Shown here: positions 24,671 to 34,297 of the stretch, in pieces | Layout: every line of letters starts with the position of its first letter | Numbering within the stretch: position 1 is the first letter of the stretch | NCBI GenBank assembly: GCA_023091665.1 | Contig: JALJCQ010000013.1 | Coordinates: forward strand, 682,001 to 746,000 | Source of the DNA: Pythium myriotylum | Taxonomy: Eukaryota > Oomycota > Peronosporomycetes > Pythiales > Pythiaceae | Direction: 5' to 3' | DNA length: 64,000 nucleotides | The notes under the pieces: generated by a model | Told to the model about the DNA's origin: nothing | The model's database searches: none | What the model saw: the letters and a program-made list of their open reading frames with translations, nothing else | Position numbers and translations under genes: made by a program

Positions 24671-25611
24671 CTAAGCCCTCAAGGCGCGGTAGGGCTTCGG
24701 GGCCGGAGCTGAGCCAGGTGCTGGAGCTGGAGCTGGACCGCCCGGGGACGTGTTCGTGACGGTCGTGGACCCCGGGTTCATTTGGTTGTTCACGCTCACT
24801 GACGGTGGTGACATAGCGTTGTTGACATTCACATTCGGAGGCGACACAGCGTTGTTGACGTTCACGTTCGGAGGCGAGATGTTGTTGCTCACACTGACTG
24901 ACGGTGGAGACACGTTGTTGTTTACGTTGACGTTTGGTGGTGACACGTTGTTGTTCACGTTCACGTTTGGCGGTGACATGTTGTTGTTGACGTTCACATT
25001 TGGAGGCGACATGGCGTTGTTGACGTTGACCGATGGAGGGTTGAGTTGGTTGTTGACGTTCACGGATGGAGGGTTCATCTGGTTGTTGACGTTCACATTC
25101 GGCGGTGAAACCGCGTTGTTGACATTCACGTTTGGCGGCGAAACCGCGTTGTTCACGTTGACGGACGGCGGGCTCAAGTTGCTGTTAAAGTTGAACGACG
25201 GCGGCGACACGTTGTTCCCCACGTTGAACGACGGCGGCGACACGTTGTTCCCCACGTTGACCGAGGGCGGCGATACGTTGTTCCCACGTTGACCGAGGGC
25301 GGCGATACGTTGTTCCCCACGTTGACGGAGGGCGGCGACACGTTGTTCCCCACGTTGACGGAGGGCGGCGACACGTTGTTGCCGACGTTGATGGACGGTG
25401 GCGAGATGTTGTTGCCGACATTGATTGGCGGCACGTTCGAGTTGGCCGGTGGCAGCCTCACCGCAGGGCTCGGTGGGGCACCTCCGAACAGGCTACTGAA
25501 CGGAGACGACTTGCCTCCGCCACCGCGAGGAGCCCAAGCCTCGGCCATCTGAGGCTGCGTCGAGAGGACAGCGATTGCTGCGACCGCGAGGATGAGCGAG
25601 GACTTGACCAT
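24671..25611 (-). pseudogene. gene X, arm 2: broken by a one-base deletion
   Basis: Same gene as 11004-11912, with intact signal peptide (start 25611) and intact ending KPYRALRA in the downstream frame. At 25281-25290 the sequence TTCCCACGTT replaces the TTCCCCACGTT seen in the neighbouring units; the missing C shifts the frame in the NVGNN region, after which the first frame runs through TTYRRPRSTWG-like sequence to a stop at 25174. Length is 941 nt against 909 in arm 1, that is plus one 33-bp unit minus one base. The deletion lies in a short homopolymer, so a sequencing or assembly error must be considered. Confidence 0.85.
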
Positions 25612-26777
25612 TCTTGTTGCTTGGGACTTGGGCTTGTGCGTGGAGGAGGGGAAGTTTGGGAATGAGACAACCAAGTGAGGATGTCAAACACAACAGCATG
25701 AATCTTCCCACTCGACGAGGTATTTACTTCGCCTTCTTCCAAAGCGAGGAGCGAAATCGCTCAAATGCAGAGGCAAAACACTGGTACGTGCGCGTGTCGT
25801 CATGTGTCGGCGCTCGGCTTCCAACATGCCCCCCCGAACTTGTGGTTCAAGAGCACAACCTCATACGCGAGTACGCGACCTTGTCTTCTACCGGAGATGG
25901 CTGCGTTCGCCAACAGCAGAGAAAAGATAGATAGATCACGTTCAGCTCGGGTGAGAAGCACATTCTGCGCGATTGTGCCAGACTGGCGAGAAATTTGTGG
26001 AGGTGCCGCTGCCTTCCTCTTCCAAAACTGATATGACCTGTCGTTGTCCTACACCCTTGTATCCTTGTGGTGGACGGTGCTGAGTCGCCACACCCAACTG
26101 TACCAGTTGGTACCGTCTATGTATGGATGGATGCAGAGGATATGGATCGACTGCACATAGAAAATACACACTGCTGTTTGCAAACGTGGGCAAAAACACA
26201 CCAGCTGCTCTTTTTCCACTAGCTCTGTTCTGACAAAAATAGACTCGTTTAACTAAGTTGGCTGCGATGACGCCCATCGGTAAGAAATAGAACAGGATCG
26301 ATTCTGCTCGTGTCGATCTTGACCATCAGTGCTGTAGAGTTACGACGGCCCAGTACACTTCGGCTGTTAAAAAAAAAACGGGCGTTGAGAGAGATCAACA
26401 GGCCTCACAAAGTTCCACTGGGGATGTATTCCGGCCAATGTGGATCGTCATCAGTATCATTGGTGTTCAAATTGAAGTCACTCCTCTCCTTTCGACGAAA
26501 AGGCCATGCGAGAGCTTATTGTCGATCCACGAGTTGACCTAGACGTAGTAAATCGGGCAGCGACACATGATTCCACGAGCTCCACTTGATGCTGTGTTTC
26601 GCTTTTGTTGTTTTGCTGTGCATGGGCTCTACGCTTCGAAACACATCGACGAACATCATCCTGCCAGGGGATACATCCCATCGCAAACGCGCGCCCTGGC
26701 TCCGTTTCATCATTCCGAAACTTGTCTTCCTCCTCACACCTCCAAGAAACGCGTCCAAAGACCACGCCCACGAAACA
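25612..26777. promoter_or_regulatory. shared divergent intergenic region of X and Y (arm 2)
   Basis: Copy of 9838-11003. Initiators: 25650-25668 (minus strand, for X) and 26708-26726 (plus strand, CATCATTCCGAAACTTGTC, for Y). Both are identical to arm 1, so the broken X should still be transcribed. Confidence 0.65.
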
Positions 26778-27734
26778 ATGGTCAAGACTTCGCTCGTCGT
26801 CCTCCTTGCAGCGATCGCTGTCTTCTCCACACAGCCACATACTGCGGTGGCCTGGGCTCCTCGTGGTGGCAAGTCGCCCAAGGGAGGTCTGCTGGGAGGA
26901 CTCAAGCCGAGTGCCAACCCTCCCGTTAACTTGCCACCGACCAACGTCAACACGAACGGTTTGCCGCCATCGATCAACGTCGGCACTAACGTGAGCCCGC
27001 CAGGCGTGAGTGTGAACAACCAGCTCAACCCTCCATCGGTCAACGTCAACAACGCCATGTCGCCTCCAAACGTGAACGTCAACAACCAACTCAACCCTCC
27101 ATCGGTCAACGTCAACAACGCCATGTCGCCTCCGAACGTGAACGTCAACAACGCTATGTCTCCTCCGAATGTGAACGTGAACAATAACGTGTCACCACCA
27201 AACGTCAACGTCAACAACAACGTGTCTCCGCCGTCGGTCAGTGTGAGCAACAACGTCTCGCCTCCGAACGTGAACGTCAACAACAACATGTCGCCGCCAT
27301 CGGTCAGTGTCAGCAACAACGTATCACCACCCTCAGTCAATGTCAACAATAACATGTCGCCGTCCTCCATCAACGTCGACAACAAGGTCTCGCCATCCAC
27401 CACCACGGTCACCAACACCGGCGACTCGCCTAGTCCGGGCACTGTCACCTCCGTCACGCCAGGCTCGAGCACCACCACCACATCCACCACCCCTGGTACC
27501 AGCTCCACAACGACGTCCACGACGCCCGGCACGAGCTCGACCACGACATCCACGACGCCAGGCACCAGCTCCACTACCACGTCCACGACTCCGGAGACGA
27601 CGACCAGCAATGGGCCTGCTCCGGCTACTCCAGCTGCTCCGGCGCCAGGCACATCGACGAGCAGTGGGTCTCCGACGGCGCCGACCCCGTGCCCGAGCAC
27701 GCCGGCCCCAGCGAGACGCGCTCTTCGCGCCTAG
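26778..27734 (+). CDS. secreted 11-residue-repeat protein (gene Y, arm 2)
   Basis: 318 residues; identical in layout to 8815-9837: signal peptide MVKTSLVVLLAAIAVFSTQ, APRGGKSPKGG segment, 11-residue units, Thr/Ser-rich TTTSTTPGTSS block, Pro/Ala stretch, ending ARRALRA. It lacks two adjacent units (22 residues) of the NNNMSPPSVSVSNNVSPP type. The frame is intact, so arm 2 keeps Y but has lost X. Confidence 0.88.
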   Translation: MVKTSLVVLLAAIAVFSTQPHTAVAWAPRGGKSPKGGLLGGLKPSANPPVNLPPTNVNTNGLPPSINVGTNVSPPGVSVNNQLNPPSVNVNNAMSPPNVNVNNQLNPPSVNVNNAMSPPNVNVNNAMSPPNVNVNNNVSPPNVNVNNNVSPPSVSVSNNVSPPNVNVNNNMSPPSVSVSNNVSPPSVNVNNNMSPSSINVDNKVSPSTTTVTNTGDSPSPGTVTSVTPGSSTTTTSTTPGTSSTTTSTTPGTSSTTTSTTPGTSSTTTSTTPETTTSNGPAPATPAAPAPGTSTSSGSPTAPTPCPSTPAPARRALRA

Positions 27735-29448
27735 ATGCGTGTGCACGTCGTCAAGACATGTCGTGCAGTTTGTTTTCTACTATTGTCGGGACGGCTGTGG
27801 GCAGTAGTGGTACTTTTGGTGTAGTTGTCGTAGTGTCCAGTGTGCATGTGCGTGTGTGAGTGTATCAATTGATTTCGATCATCGTCTGATGGTCGATGTT
27901 GTCTTACCCTCGACGTTAATTTTTTTTTTATCCATGTCGTGCAAAGAGTGTTGCCTTCTCACTCCCTGACACAATGTACGCAAGGAAAAGACCTCGACGA
28001 AACTCTCTGCGCTGGGCTTGATCATCGTGGACTTCGACGTTGAAGGTAAGGTCTTTTGGATCGCAAGTTAATAAACCAATAGCCAGGTGGTATCGATCAT
28101 CGTGGAGTTCATTGACTATTGAGGTTCGATAAACGCACTCAATAGCTATTTGATCGCTGCTATAAATTCAAAATACACTAGCCGCAGCTGTCAGGGCAAT
28201 TTTTCTTCAAAACTACAGGGCTCCACCTTCGATGGTGAGCACACTCTTTTCTCGACATCGTCGAAGATGTTGTGACGGCTTTCTGTCAAACTGGTCAACT
28301 TGGTCCTTGCTGTTCAACCGACAGCCGTTTGTGGCTTGCTGCCGTCGCTGCGCCATAGCGACGACGACAAATCCTCGGACTCTCTAGACACTGTCGTCTG
28401 GCTTTTGATCGATAGAGCAGTCGATCACCAAACATTCTTCGCTCGGTCCTCTGTAGATCTACCATGTCAAGGTAGCCCACTTGCACACTCACCCTCTGTT
28501 CCACCGGAGCAACGGCTGCGTCGTCACCAAGCGCGTCTTCGACGCCTTCCCTTCCTTTGTGGGTCCTGCGCGAGCCACCACCGATGCTGCGGTGTCGTCG
28601 TTCTGCTTTGGCAAGTGGTTAGCGCACGTGCCTTTCGGCGTGAGCTGGTGACAGCTTTGTGCTATCTTCGCTCCAGGGCAGGGGCGTACGCTCAGCGCGC
28701 GCCTTTCGATACCCGAATAGGTCACTCACTCGCGCCTTTTTCTCCTTTTTCATTCACTCACTGTTGCGCCTTTTTCTCCCTTTTTCATTCTTTTCTCTGC
28801 GCGAGAGGCCACACAAGCGCGTCCGTCGCGATCTTCGCTGTCTTGAGTCGGTCCGTGAGCTCCAGCGCCCGCACCTGTGTGACCCAAGAACATCGCCCAC
28901 GTTCTCATTCGTGGCCCTTCAATGTACTGTCATACTGTTATTGTGAACGTCCGCCAAAAAAGCGCTTGATTGGAGTTTATCTCCGCTGTCATGTATTGAA
29001 ATAGAATATATCTGCTCGTGTACTTGCTTTGTGCTCCAGTTGAACGTCCGTCACCAAACTCGTGGCTTGGACTGTGTTTGCAAAGGCTTGAAAAGCACCG
29101 AATACTCCGCTCGTTTCGATAGTTTTTAGGTGTCATCTATCGTAGAGATGGGCATGAGCCAACTGCACATCTTGTTCATATGGCATTGTGTCCCCTCCAC
29201 ACAATTCGTGAGTCTGGACTGCATCTGGTCGACATCTGTGGTATCTCTTGGTTGGTGAACATAAAACCTCCGAGTGCAAGACGTGTCAACATGTCCGAGG
29301 AACCCAGTGTCCTATCCTCTACGTATCAAGCATCGCCAAGAGACAACCTACTCGCCGAAGGCTCCTACGCGCCGCGTAGAATGCTTGTTCAGGCTGTTCA
29401 TTTCGGAATCTTCCTTCGCCAACTCACGGCGAACTCCACTTCGCGAGC
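27735..29448. other. intergenic; end of arm 2, then no supported gene
   Basis: 27735-28149 belongs to arm 2. A direct repeat GCGCCTTTTTCTCC occurs at about 28732 and 28766. An open frame at 28300-29004 (plus) has no start context, no motif and a Cys/Arg/Ser-rich composition, and I do not call it. Remnants of a transposase cannot be excluded. Confidence 0.4.
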
Positions 29449-31230
29449 ATGGTCAAGATCGCCCACGTCGCCGCCATTGCAAGCGCCGCCGTTCTTCTAG
29501 GCGGGCCAACAGCCAGCGCCGAGCAAATGACGCTCAGCCACATCATGCCTCTGCTCCAGGGGCTCTCCGGGGGCTACGGTGGCAAGAGCTCGCCAATGTC
29601 GCTCGGCTTTCCTTCGATTTCGAGCCCGATCAGCCCTGGGAATGTCAGCCCGCCAACGACTGCGACAAACCAGGTCACGCCACCATCAGTCAATGTCAAC
29701 ACAGCCAACACCCCCCCGTCGGTTAACGTCAACACGGTGAACACACCGCCTTCGGTCAGTGTCAACAACGCGAATTCGCCACCGTCCGTCAGTGTCAACA
29801 ATGTTAACACGCCGCCGTCAGTGAGTGTGAACAACGCAGTTTCCCCGCCATCGGTTAACGTGAACAACGCCGCGTCTCCACCGTCTGTGAGCGTGAACAA
29901 CCAGGTCAATCCGCCATCGGTCAATGTGAACAACAAAGTCAGCCCTCCGTCAGTCAGTGTCAACAACAATGCCGGTCCTCCGTCCGTTAGCGTCAACAAC
30001 AACGTGTCGCCACCCTCCGTCAACGTGAATAACAACGTGTCGCCACCCTCCGTCAACGTGAATAACAACGTGTCGCCGCCTTCCGTCAACGTGAATAACA
30101 ACATGAGCCCGCCGTCGGTCAGTGTCAACAACAAGGTCGGCTCGCCGTCTGTCAGTGTCACGAACTCGGTTGGATCTCCATCCGTTAGCGTGACAAACAC
30201 TGCAAACCCGCCATCATTCACATTCAACAACATCGCGACCTCGCCCAGCGTGAATGTGGACAACAAGGTTTCTCCCCCGAGCACCACAGTGACCAACACG
30301 GTCGGTTCTCCTTCTGTGAGCGTCACAAATAACGTGCGTCCCCCTACTACGACCGTCACGAACACAGTATCCACTCCGTCTACGTCGGTGACCAACACGG
30401 TAGCGAATCCTCCAGAGCCCATCACACCGAAACCAGCAACCTCCTCCTCGTCGACGTCTACAACTACTGTGCCTGGGCCGGCGCCGGCGCCTGTAAACGA
30501 CTGTGGACCGGGTATGGTCTCTGGACGCTACCTTGTGGCCCAAGGGAAGCCAGGATGCGTGCCCGCGAGCGCCAGTTCCGGTGGAGCTTCCGGTGGTTCG
30601 TCAGGCGGTGCGTCTGGAGGCGCATCCGGTGGTGCATCAGGTGGTAGCTCCAGCGCTGTTCCTCCTCCGGCTCCTGCCCCAGCACCAGCGCCAGCCGCGA
30701 AATCCAAGACCGGAGGATCCAAGCCAGCGCCTGCTCCTGCAGAGGACCCTGCGCCGACCCCTGCAGAGGCCTCTGGTGGTGCATCCGGCGGTGCATCAGG
30801 TGGTAGCTCCAGCGCTGTTCCTCCTCCGGCTCCTGCCCCAGCACCAGCGCCAGCCGCGAAATCCAAGACCGGAGGATCCAAGCCAGCGCCTGCTCCTTCA
30901 GCTGATCCTGCAGAGGCCTCTCCTTCTCCGGACCCGGACTCAAAGTCTACGTCATCTTCTAATGTACCTGAACCGGTGCCTGCTCCAGAGCCCGCACCAG
31001 CTTCCAAGACCGGCAAGTCTGGAGCGTCCAAACCTGCGTTGGCAAAGGACCCAGCACCGGCGGACAAGCCAACGGAAGCTGTCTCCGCCCCCGAACCGGA
31101 CACCAAACCGGCATTGACGGTCTCTCCACCATCGTCGCCGTCGTCCGTGCCTGCGCCGGTTCCTGCCCCTGTCCCTGCGCCGGCTAGTGCCCCCAAGGGA
31201 GGGAAGAAGTCCCGCTCGCTTCGAGCGTAA
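29449..31230 (+). CDS. large secreted 11-residue-repeat protein with Cys pair and SGGA/PA domain
   Basis: 593 residues, the longest of the family. Signal peptide MVKIAHVAAIASAAVLLGG, mature start near AEQM, then GGYGGKSSPMSLGFP, a sequence block shared with the genes at 36247, 38934 and 40548. About twenty-four 11-residue units follow (residues about 60-320), the last ones of the variants PPSFTFNN, PSTTVTNT. Residues about 345-370 hold the only two cysteines (NDCGPGM ... GKPGCVPA). The C-terminal 220 residues are Gly/Ser/Ala/Pro-rich, including a nearly exact internal duplication of the block GGASGGSSSAVPPPAPAPAP ... SKTGGSKPAPAP. Ending GGKKSRSLRA. Function unknown. Confidence 0.88.
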   Translation: MVKIAHVAAIASAAVLLGGPTASAEQMTLSHIMPLLQGLSGGYGGKSSPMSLGFPSISSPISPGNVSPPTTATNQVTPPSVNVNTANTPPSVNVNTVNTPPSVSVNNANSPPSVSVNNVNTPPSVSVNNAVSPPSVNVNNAASPPSVSVNNQVNPPSVNVNNKVSPPSVSVNNNAGPPSVSVNNNVSPPSVNVNNNVSPPSVNVNNNVSPPSVNVNNNMSPPSVSVNNKVGSPSVSVTNSVGSPSVSVTNTANPPSFTFNNIATSPSVNVDNKVSPPSTTVTNTVGSPSVSVTNNVRPPTTTVTNTVSTPSTSVTNTVANPPEPITPKPATSSSSTSTTTVPGPAPAPVNDCGPGMVSGRYLVAQGKPGCVPASASSGGASGGSSGGASGGASGGASGGSSSAVPPPAPAPAPAPAAKSKTGGSKPAPAPAEDPAPTPAEASGGASGGASGGSSSAVPPPAPAPAPAPAAKSKTGGSKPAPAPSADPAEASPSPDPDSKSTSSSNVPEPVPAPEPAPASKTGKSGASKPALAKDPAPADKPTEAVSAPEPDTKPALTVSPPSSPSSVPAPVPAPVPAPASAPKGGKKSRSLRA

Positions 31231-31628
31231 AGGCTTCGCCAGTTTTGTGTTTGTGTACGTGGTGTAGAGATGTTAGAGTGCAAGTCTGAAGAAAGTTTTG
31301 TTTCTGTTCTAAAAACTCTTGTCAAAATCGACTCATGTCCTGCCGTTACAGAAATTCTACAGACCGAGATGCAGTCGTTTAGGACGAAGAAGGACCCACC
31401 TCATACGATTTCTTTCCCGATCTTCAACATTTCAGAGTTGAAGAGGAAGGGCGACTTCGATACCAAACGTCTGGCAACTACGGGCCATCAACGCCAAACG
31501 TCGGGTTTCACACATGCGTGATTATTACTCGAATCTTTTACCGATGTAGCTGGGAGCTCTTTCCGTCTTATTGCTTTCGTGGAAGTTTGCATCTCACAAG
31601 TGAAGGCGCCACGTCTGAACCAAGCGCA
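31231..31628. other. intergenic, no gene seen
   Basis: 3' flank of the preceding gene and 5' flank of the Gly-rich gene. No clear initiator could be placed for the latter. Confidence 0.5.
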
Positions 31629-32276
31629 ATGGTCAAGATCTCAGGTTCTTCTCTCAGCTTTGCAGCCATCGGAGTCCTTTTCGTCAACACGGTACAAGCC
31701 GAGACTATGGCGGGGTTTTCCGGCGGAGGAGGGGGGCTAGGTAGGATGGGAGGAGGAGGAATGGCCTCGTTGGGTGAGGGAGGCATGGGTGGTCTCGGTG
31801 GCCACGGTAACCATGTTGGTGGTGGGATGGGTGGACAACAGTCCGGAGGATTCCCAGGGTTGGGGAGTGGTGGAGGAATGCAGCGAATGGGAAGTGGAGG
31901 TGCCTCCGCACTTGGAGGAGGTGGAGGGGGAATTCCTGGAATGGGAGGCGTTGGCGGAGGCCTACCAGGCGTGGGAGGCGGATTTCCGTCCATGGGAGCA
32001 GGCGGAGGTGGTCTCTCTGGTTTGGGCGGTGGGATGAGTCGCTCTTCTCCCAGTGGAGGATTTGGTTTTCCTGCTTTAGGCGGTGGGGGAGCGAGCTCAC
32101 CCAGTCAGGTGGCGGGTGACAGCGACCCACTTGTCGGCAGTGTCTCGCCTAACTCCAACGCTGTCAGCAGCGGTGCCAAAGCACCGTTTCAAGGATCCAC
32201 GAAGTCGATCGGTTTTAAAGATGCGGATGCTTCCGGTGTTCAGCCTCAGCGTCAACTTCGTCGTGACTCGGAGTAG
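31629..32276 (+). CDS. secreted glycine-rich protein, RQLR ending
   Basis: 215 residues from MVKISGSSLSFAAIGVLFVN, a signal peptide ending near VQAE; an upstream in-frame ATG is not supported because all family members start MVK or MAK right at the signal peptide. The mature protein begins AETMAGF and is built of Gly/Met-rich GGxG and LGGGGGGIPGMGG units without cysteines. It ends QPQRQLRRDSE. It has no 11-residue units, but the AExM mature start and RxLR ending tie it to them. A structural wall or matrix role is inference. Confidence 0.8.
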   Translation: MVKISGSSLSFAAIGVLFVNTVQAETMAGFSGGGGGLGRMGGGGMASLGEGGMGGLGGHGNHVGGGMGGQQSGGFPGLGSGGGMQRMGSGGASALGGGGGGIPGMGGVGGGLPGVGGGFPSMGAGGGGLSGLGGGMSRSSPSGGFGFPALGGGGASSPSQVAGDSDPLVGSVSPNSNAVSSGAKAPFQGSTKSIGFKDADASGVQPQRQLRRDSE

Positions 32277-32676
32277 CAAGTCGGATTTTTTCTTCACTTA
32301 TACCAAGGCTTGTTCATCTCTGGCGTGAAGCCTCGGTTGTGCATATATCTGTGTAGAATATATGTGCTATGTCGCGTTGAAGACTAACCGTTCCGTAGTA
32401 GAGATCTTTTCTTCCACATTTTGGAATCAAAAGTCAAGTGGATTGATGGAAGAAATTGCCGTGGTCAACCTACAGGATAGAGTTGGACGTTTGATCTGCA
32501 TCAAGAAGAAGGTATTGCTACCCCTTTACAGATGTCGGGTCATGTATCCCCGACTGCAGATATGGACAACGCTCTTGTACGTCTGCAAGGCGGCCTGCCC
32601 ACCCAAACTTTCAGCTTGCTCGACATTTTGAAGCTTGCGTTGATCCACGCAAATCTCAAACGCCCTCGCAGCCTCG
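32277..32676. other. intergenic, no gene seen
   Basis: No recognisable motif; a weak initiator-like GCTCGACATTTTG lies near 32617. Confidence 0.4.
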
Positions 32677-33216
32677 ATGGTTCAGTCTTTCTCTCTTCGC
32701 TATTTCTTAATCGCTGTGCTTCAAGCACTCATGTCGGCCACAGCCGAACCAATGCTCGATTTCTCCAGTCTCATCGGGGCAGTTCCTTCCGCGGGTAGTA
32801 GTGAACTCGGCATTCCATCTCTCGGAGGAAGCAGCGGACTCACGCAACTTGGTGGTGGCGGTGGGATCCCGTCACTCAGTGGCACCGGAGCTCTTGGTGG
32901 ACTCACCAGTGGAGGTGGATTGAGCAACCTAGCAGGAGGTGGGGGGCTCGGCAAACTCTCTGGCGGGAGTGCACTCAGCGGACTCACCGGTAGCAGCGGG
33001 CTCAGCGGCTTGACTGGAGGAGGACTCGGTGGTCTCAATGGTCTCAGTGGCGGGGGAGGGCTGCGTGGCCTCACAGAAGGCGGTGCCACCGGCCAAGCCG
33101 CTAGTGAGAGGGATGCGTTCGCCAGAGACGCGTCATCAAAGGCGGACGGCGGCGCCGGCTCGCGACATGCAGCGCCGTCAACACGACGAACCAAACGCTG
33201 CCTGCGCTCCGAGTAA
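32677..33216 (+). CDS. secreted Gly/Leu/Ser-repeat protein, RCLR ending
   Basis: 179 residues. Signal peptide MVQSFSLRYFLIAVLQALMS, mature start TAEPMLDF. Residues about 45-135 are Gly-rich units with leucine every few residues (GLSGLTGGG, LGGLTSGGGL, LGKLSGG), a pattern different from the Met-rich 31629 protein. The C-terminal 40 residues are charged (SERDAFARDASSKADGGAGS) and end TRRTKRCLRSE, with a single cysteine inside the RxLR tetrapeptide. Function unknown. Confidence 0.8.
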   Translation: MVQSFSLRYFLIAVLQALMSATAEPMLDFSSLIGAVPSAGSSELGIPSLGGSSGLTQLGGGGGIPSLSGTGALGGLTSGGGLSNLAGGGGLGKLSGGSALSGLTGSSGLSGLTGGGLGGLNGLSGGGGLRGLTEGGATGQAASERDAFARDASSKADGGAGSRHAAPSTRRTKRCLRSE

Positions 33217-33694
33217 ACCGCCGAGAAAGGCCGTCGTGGTTTTTGGCAAGTGAGTGGTTTCTCGACAACTTCAACAGCGCATGATCGCATCAGCTTCGCC
33301 GATTCCATGAACCAATCGCAAGCAAGGATCGAGTGGCGTGGCCAATAAGCAGACCACGTGGACGAGAGCTGATGCAATCAAAACAGTAATTGATATGGGT
33401 TGACAATACAGTTTATGACGTTTATTACATGTCAGAGTATTTTCAAACCCGCGGACGCCAGGATAGGTAGCTCGGGTGAGTTTCTAGCATTAATTGATAC
33501 GGGTAAACGCTCGGCAGCCACGTCACGGCTCCTCTCCGTCATCGCTTCAATGGGATCCTTCCCGCGGTCTTTTTCTCGGGGCCTCTCGAGAAGATGCGAG
33601 ATCCGTCTGTTTGTCTCCTGCGTCTGGGAGACTCTTGCAGCTTCCTCCAGCTCACTTTGCAAACTCCTCTGCAGTCCACAAGCACTCGACCACC
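33217..33694. other. intergenic with promoter of the quinone reductase gene
   Basis: No gene. An initiator GCTCACTTTGCAAACTCC is at 33650-33667, 28 nt before the ATG at 33695. Confidence 0.6.
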
Positions 33695-34297
33695 ATGACC
33701 AAGATCGCCATCGTCTACTACTCCACCTACGGCCACATCGCCACGCTCGCCGAGGCTGTCAAGGAGGGCGTTGAGAAGGTCGAGGGCGCCAAGGCCACGA
33801 TCTACCAGATCCCGGAGACGCTCTCGGAGGAGGTGCTCGGCCTGCTCCACGCCGCGCCCAAGAAGGACCACCCGCTCATCACGCCGGAGATCCTCGCTGA
33901 GGCCGACGGAATCCTCTTCGGCTTCCCGACGCGCTTCGGTTCGTTCCCGGCTCAGGTCAAGGCGTTCTTCGACTCGACGGGCGGCCTCTGGGCCAAGGGC
34001 GGCCTCGTCGGTAAGCCGGCTGGTATCTTCTTCAGCACGGGCACCCTCGGCGGTGGCCAGGAGACCACGGCCTACACGGCGGTGACCTATTTGACCCACC
34101 AGGGCCTCACATTCGTGCCGCTCGGCTACCGCTCGCCGCTCATCTTCAACCTCGACGAGGTGCACGGCGGCTCGCCGTGGGGTGCGGGTACTCTGGCTGG
34201 TGCTGACGGCTCGCGCCAGCCGTCGAAGCTCGAGCTCGATGTCGCCAAGGTTCAGGGTGAGAGCTTCGCCGGTGTCGCCAAGAAGCTTGCGGCTTAG
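33695..34297 (+). CDS. NAD(P)H:quinone oxidoreductase, WrbA type (copy 1)
   Basis: 200-residue flavodoxin-fold enzyme of the WrbA / plant FQR1 / yeast Pst2 family, which reduces quinones to hydroquinones with two electrons from NAD(P)H using FMN and is cytosolic or membrane-associated. Visible: the N-terminal phosphate loop KIAIVYYSTYGHIATLAE, FGFPTRFGSFPAQVKAFFD, TGTLGGGQETT, and the family C-terminus DGSRQPSKLELDVAKVQGES. The start was chosen at MTKIAIVYY, which gives the normal family length and leaves 28 nt to a good initiator. It lies between secreted repeat genes; copies at 35276 and 41932. Confidence 0.93.
   Translation: MTKIAIVYYSTYGHIATLAEAVKEGVEKVEGAKATIYQIPETLSEEVLGLLHAAPKKDHPLITPEILAEADGILFGFPTRFGSFPAQVKAFFDSTGGLWAKGGLVGKPAGIFFSTGTLGGGQETTAYTAVTYLTHQGLTFVPLGYRSPLIFNLDEVHGGSPWGAGTLAGADGSRQPSKLELDVAKVQGESFAGVAKKLAA

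Larger units (their letters stand above)
24446..28149 (-). repeat. arm 2 of the 3.7-kb inverted duplication
   Basis: Reverse complement of 8400-12137; see that entry for the end points. It carries X (broken, 24671-25611, minus) and Y (26778-27734, plus) divergently. Outside the repeat tracts only scattered single-base differences are seen. Confidence 0.9.

Noticed and set aside
28300..29004. Open frame of 234 codons as a gene
   Set aside because: No start context, no motif, Cys/Arg/Ser-rich random-looking composition, and partly overlapping direct repeats.
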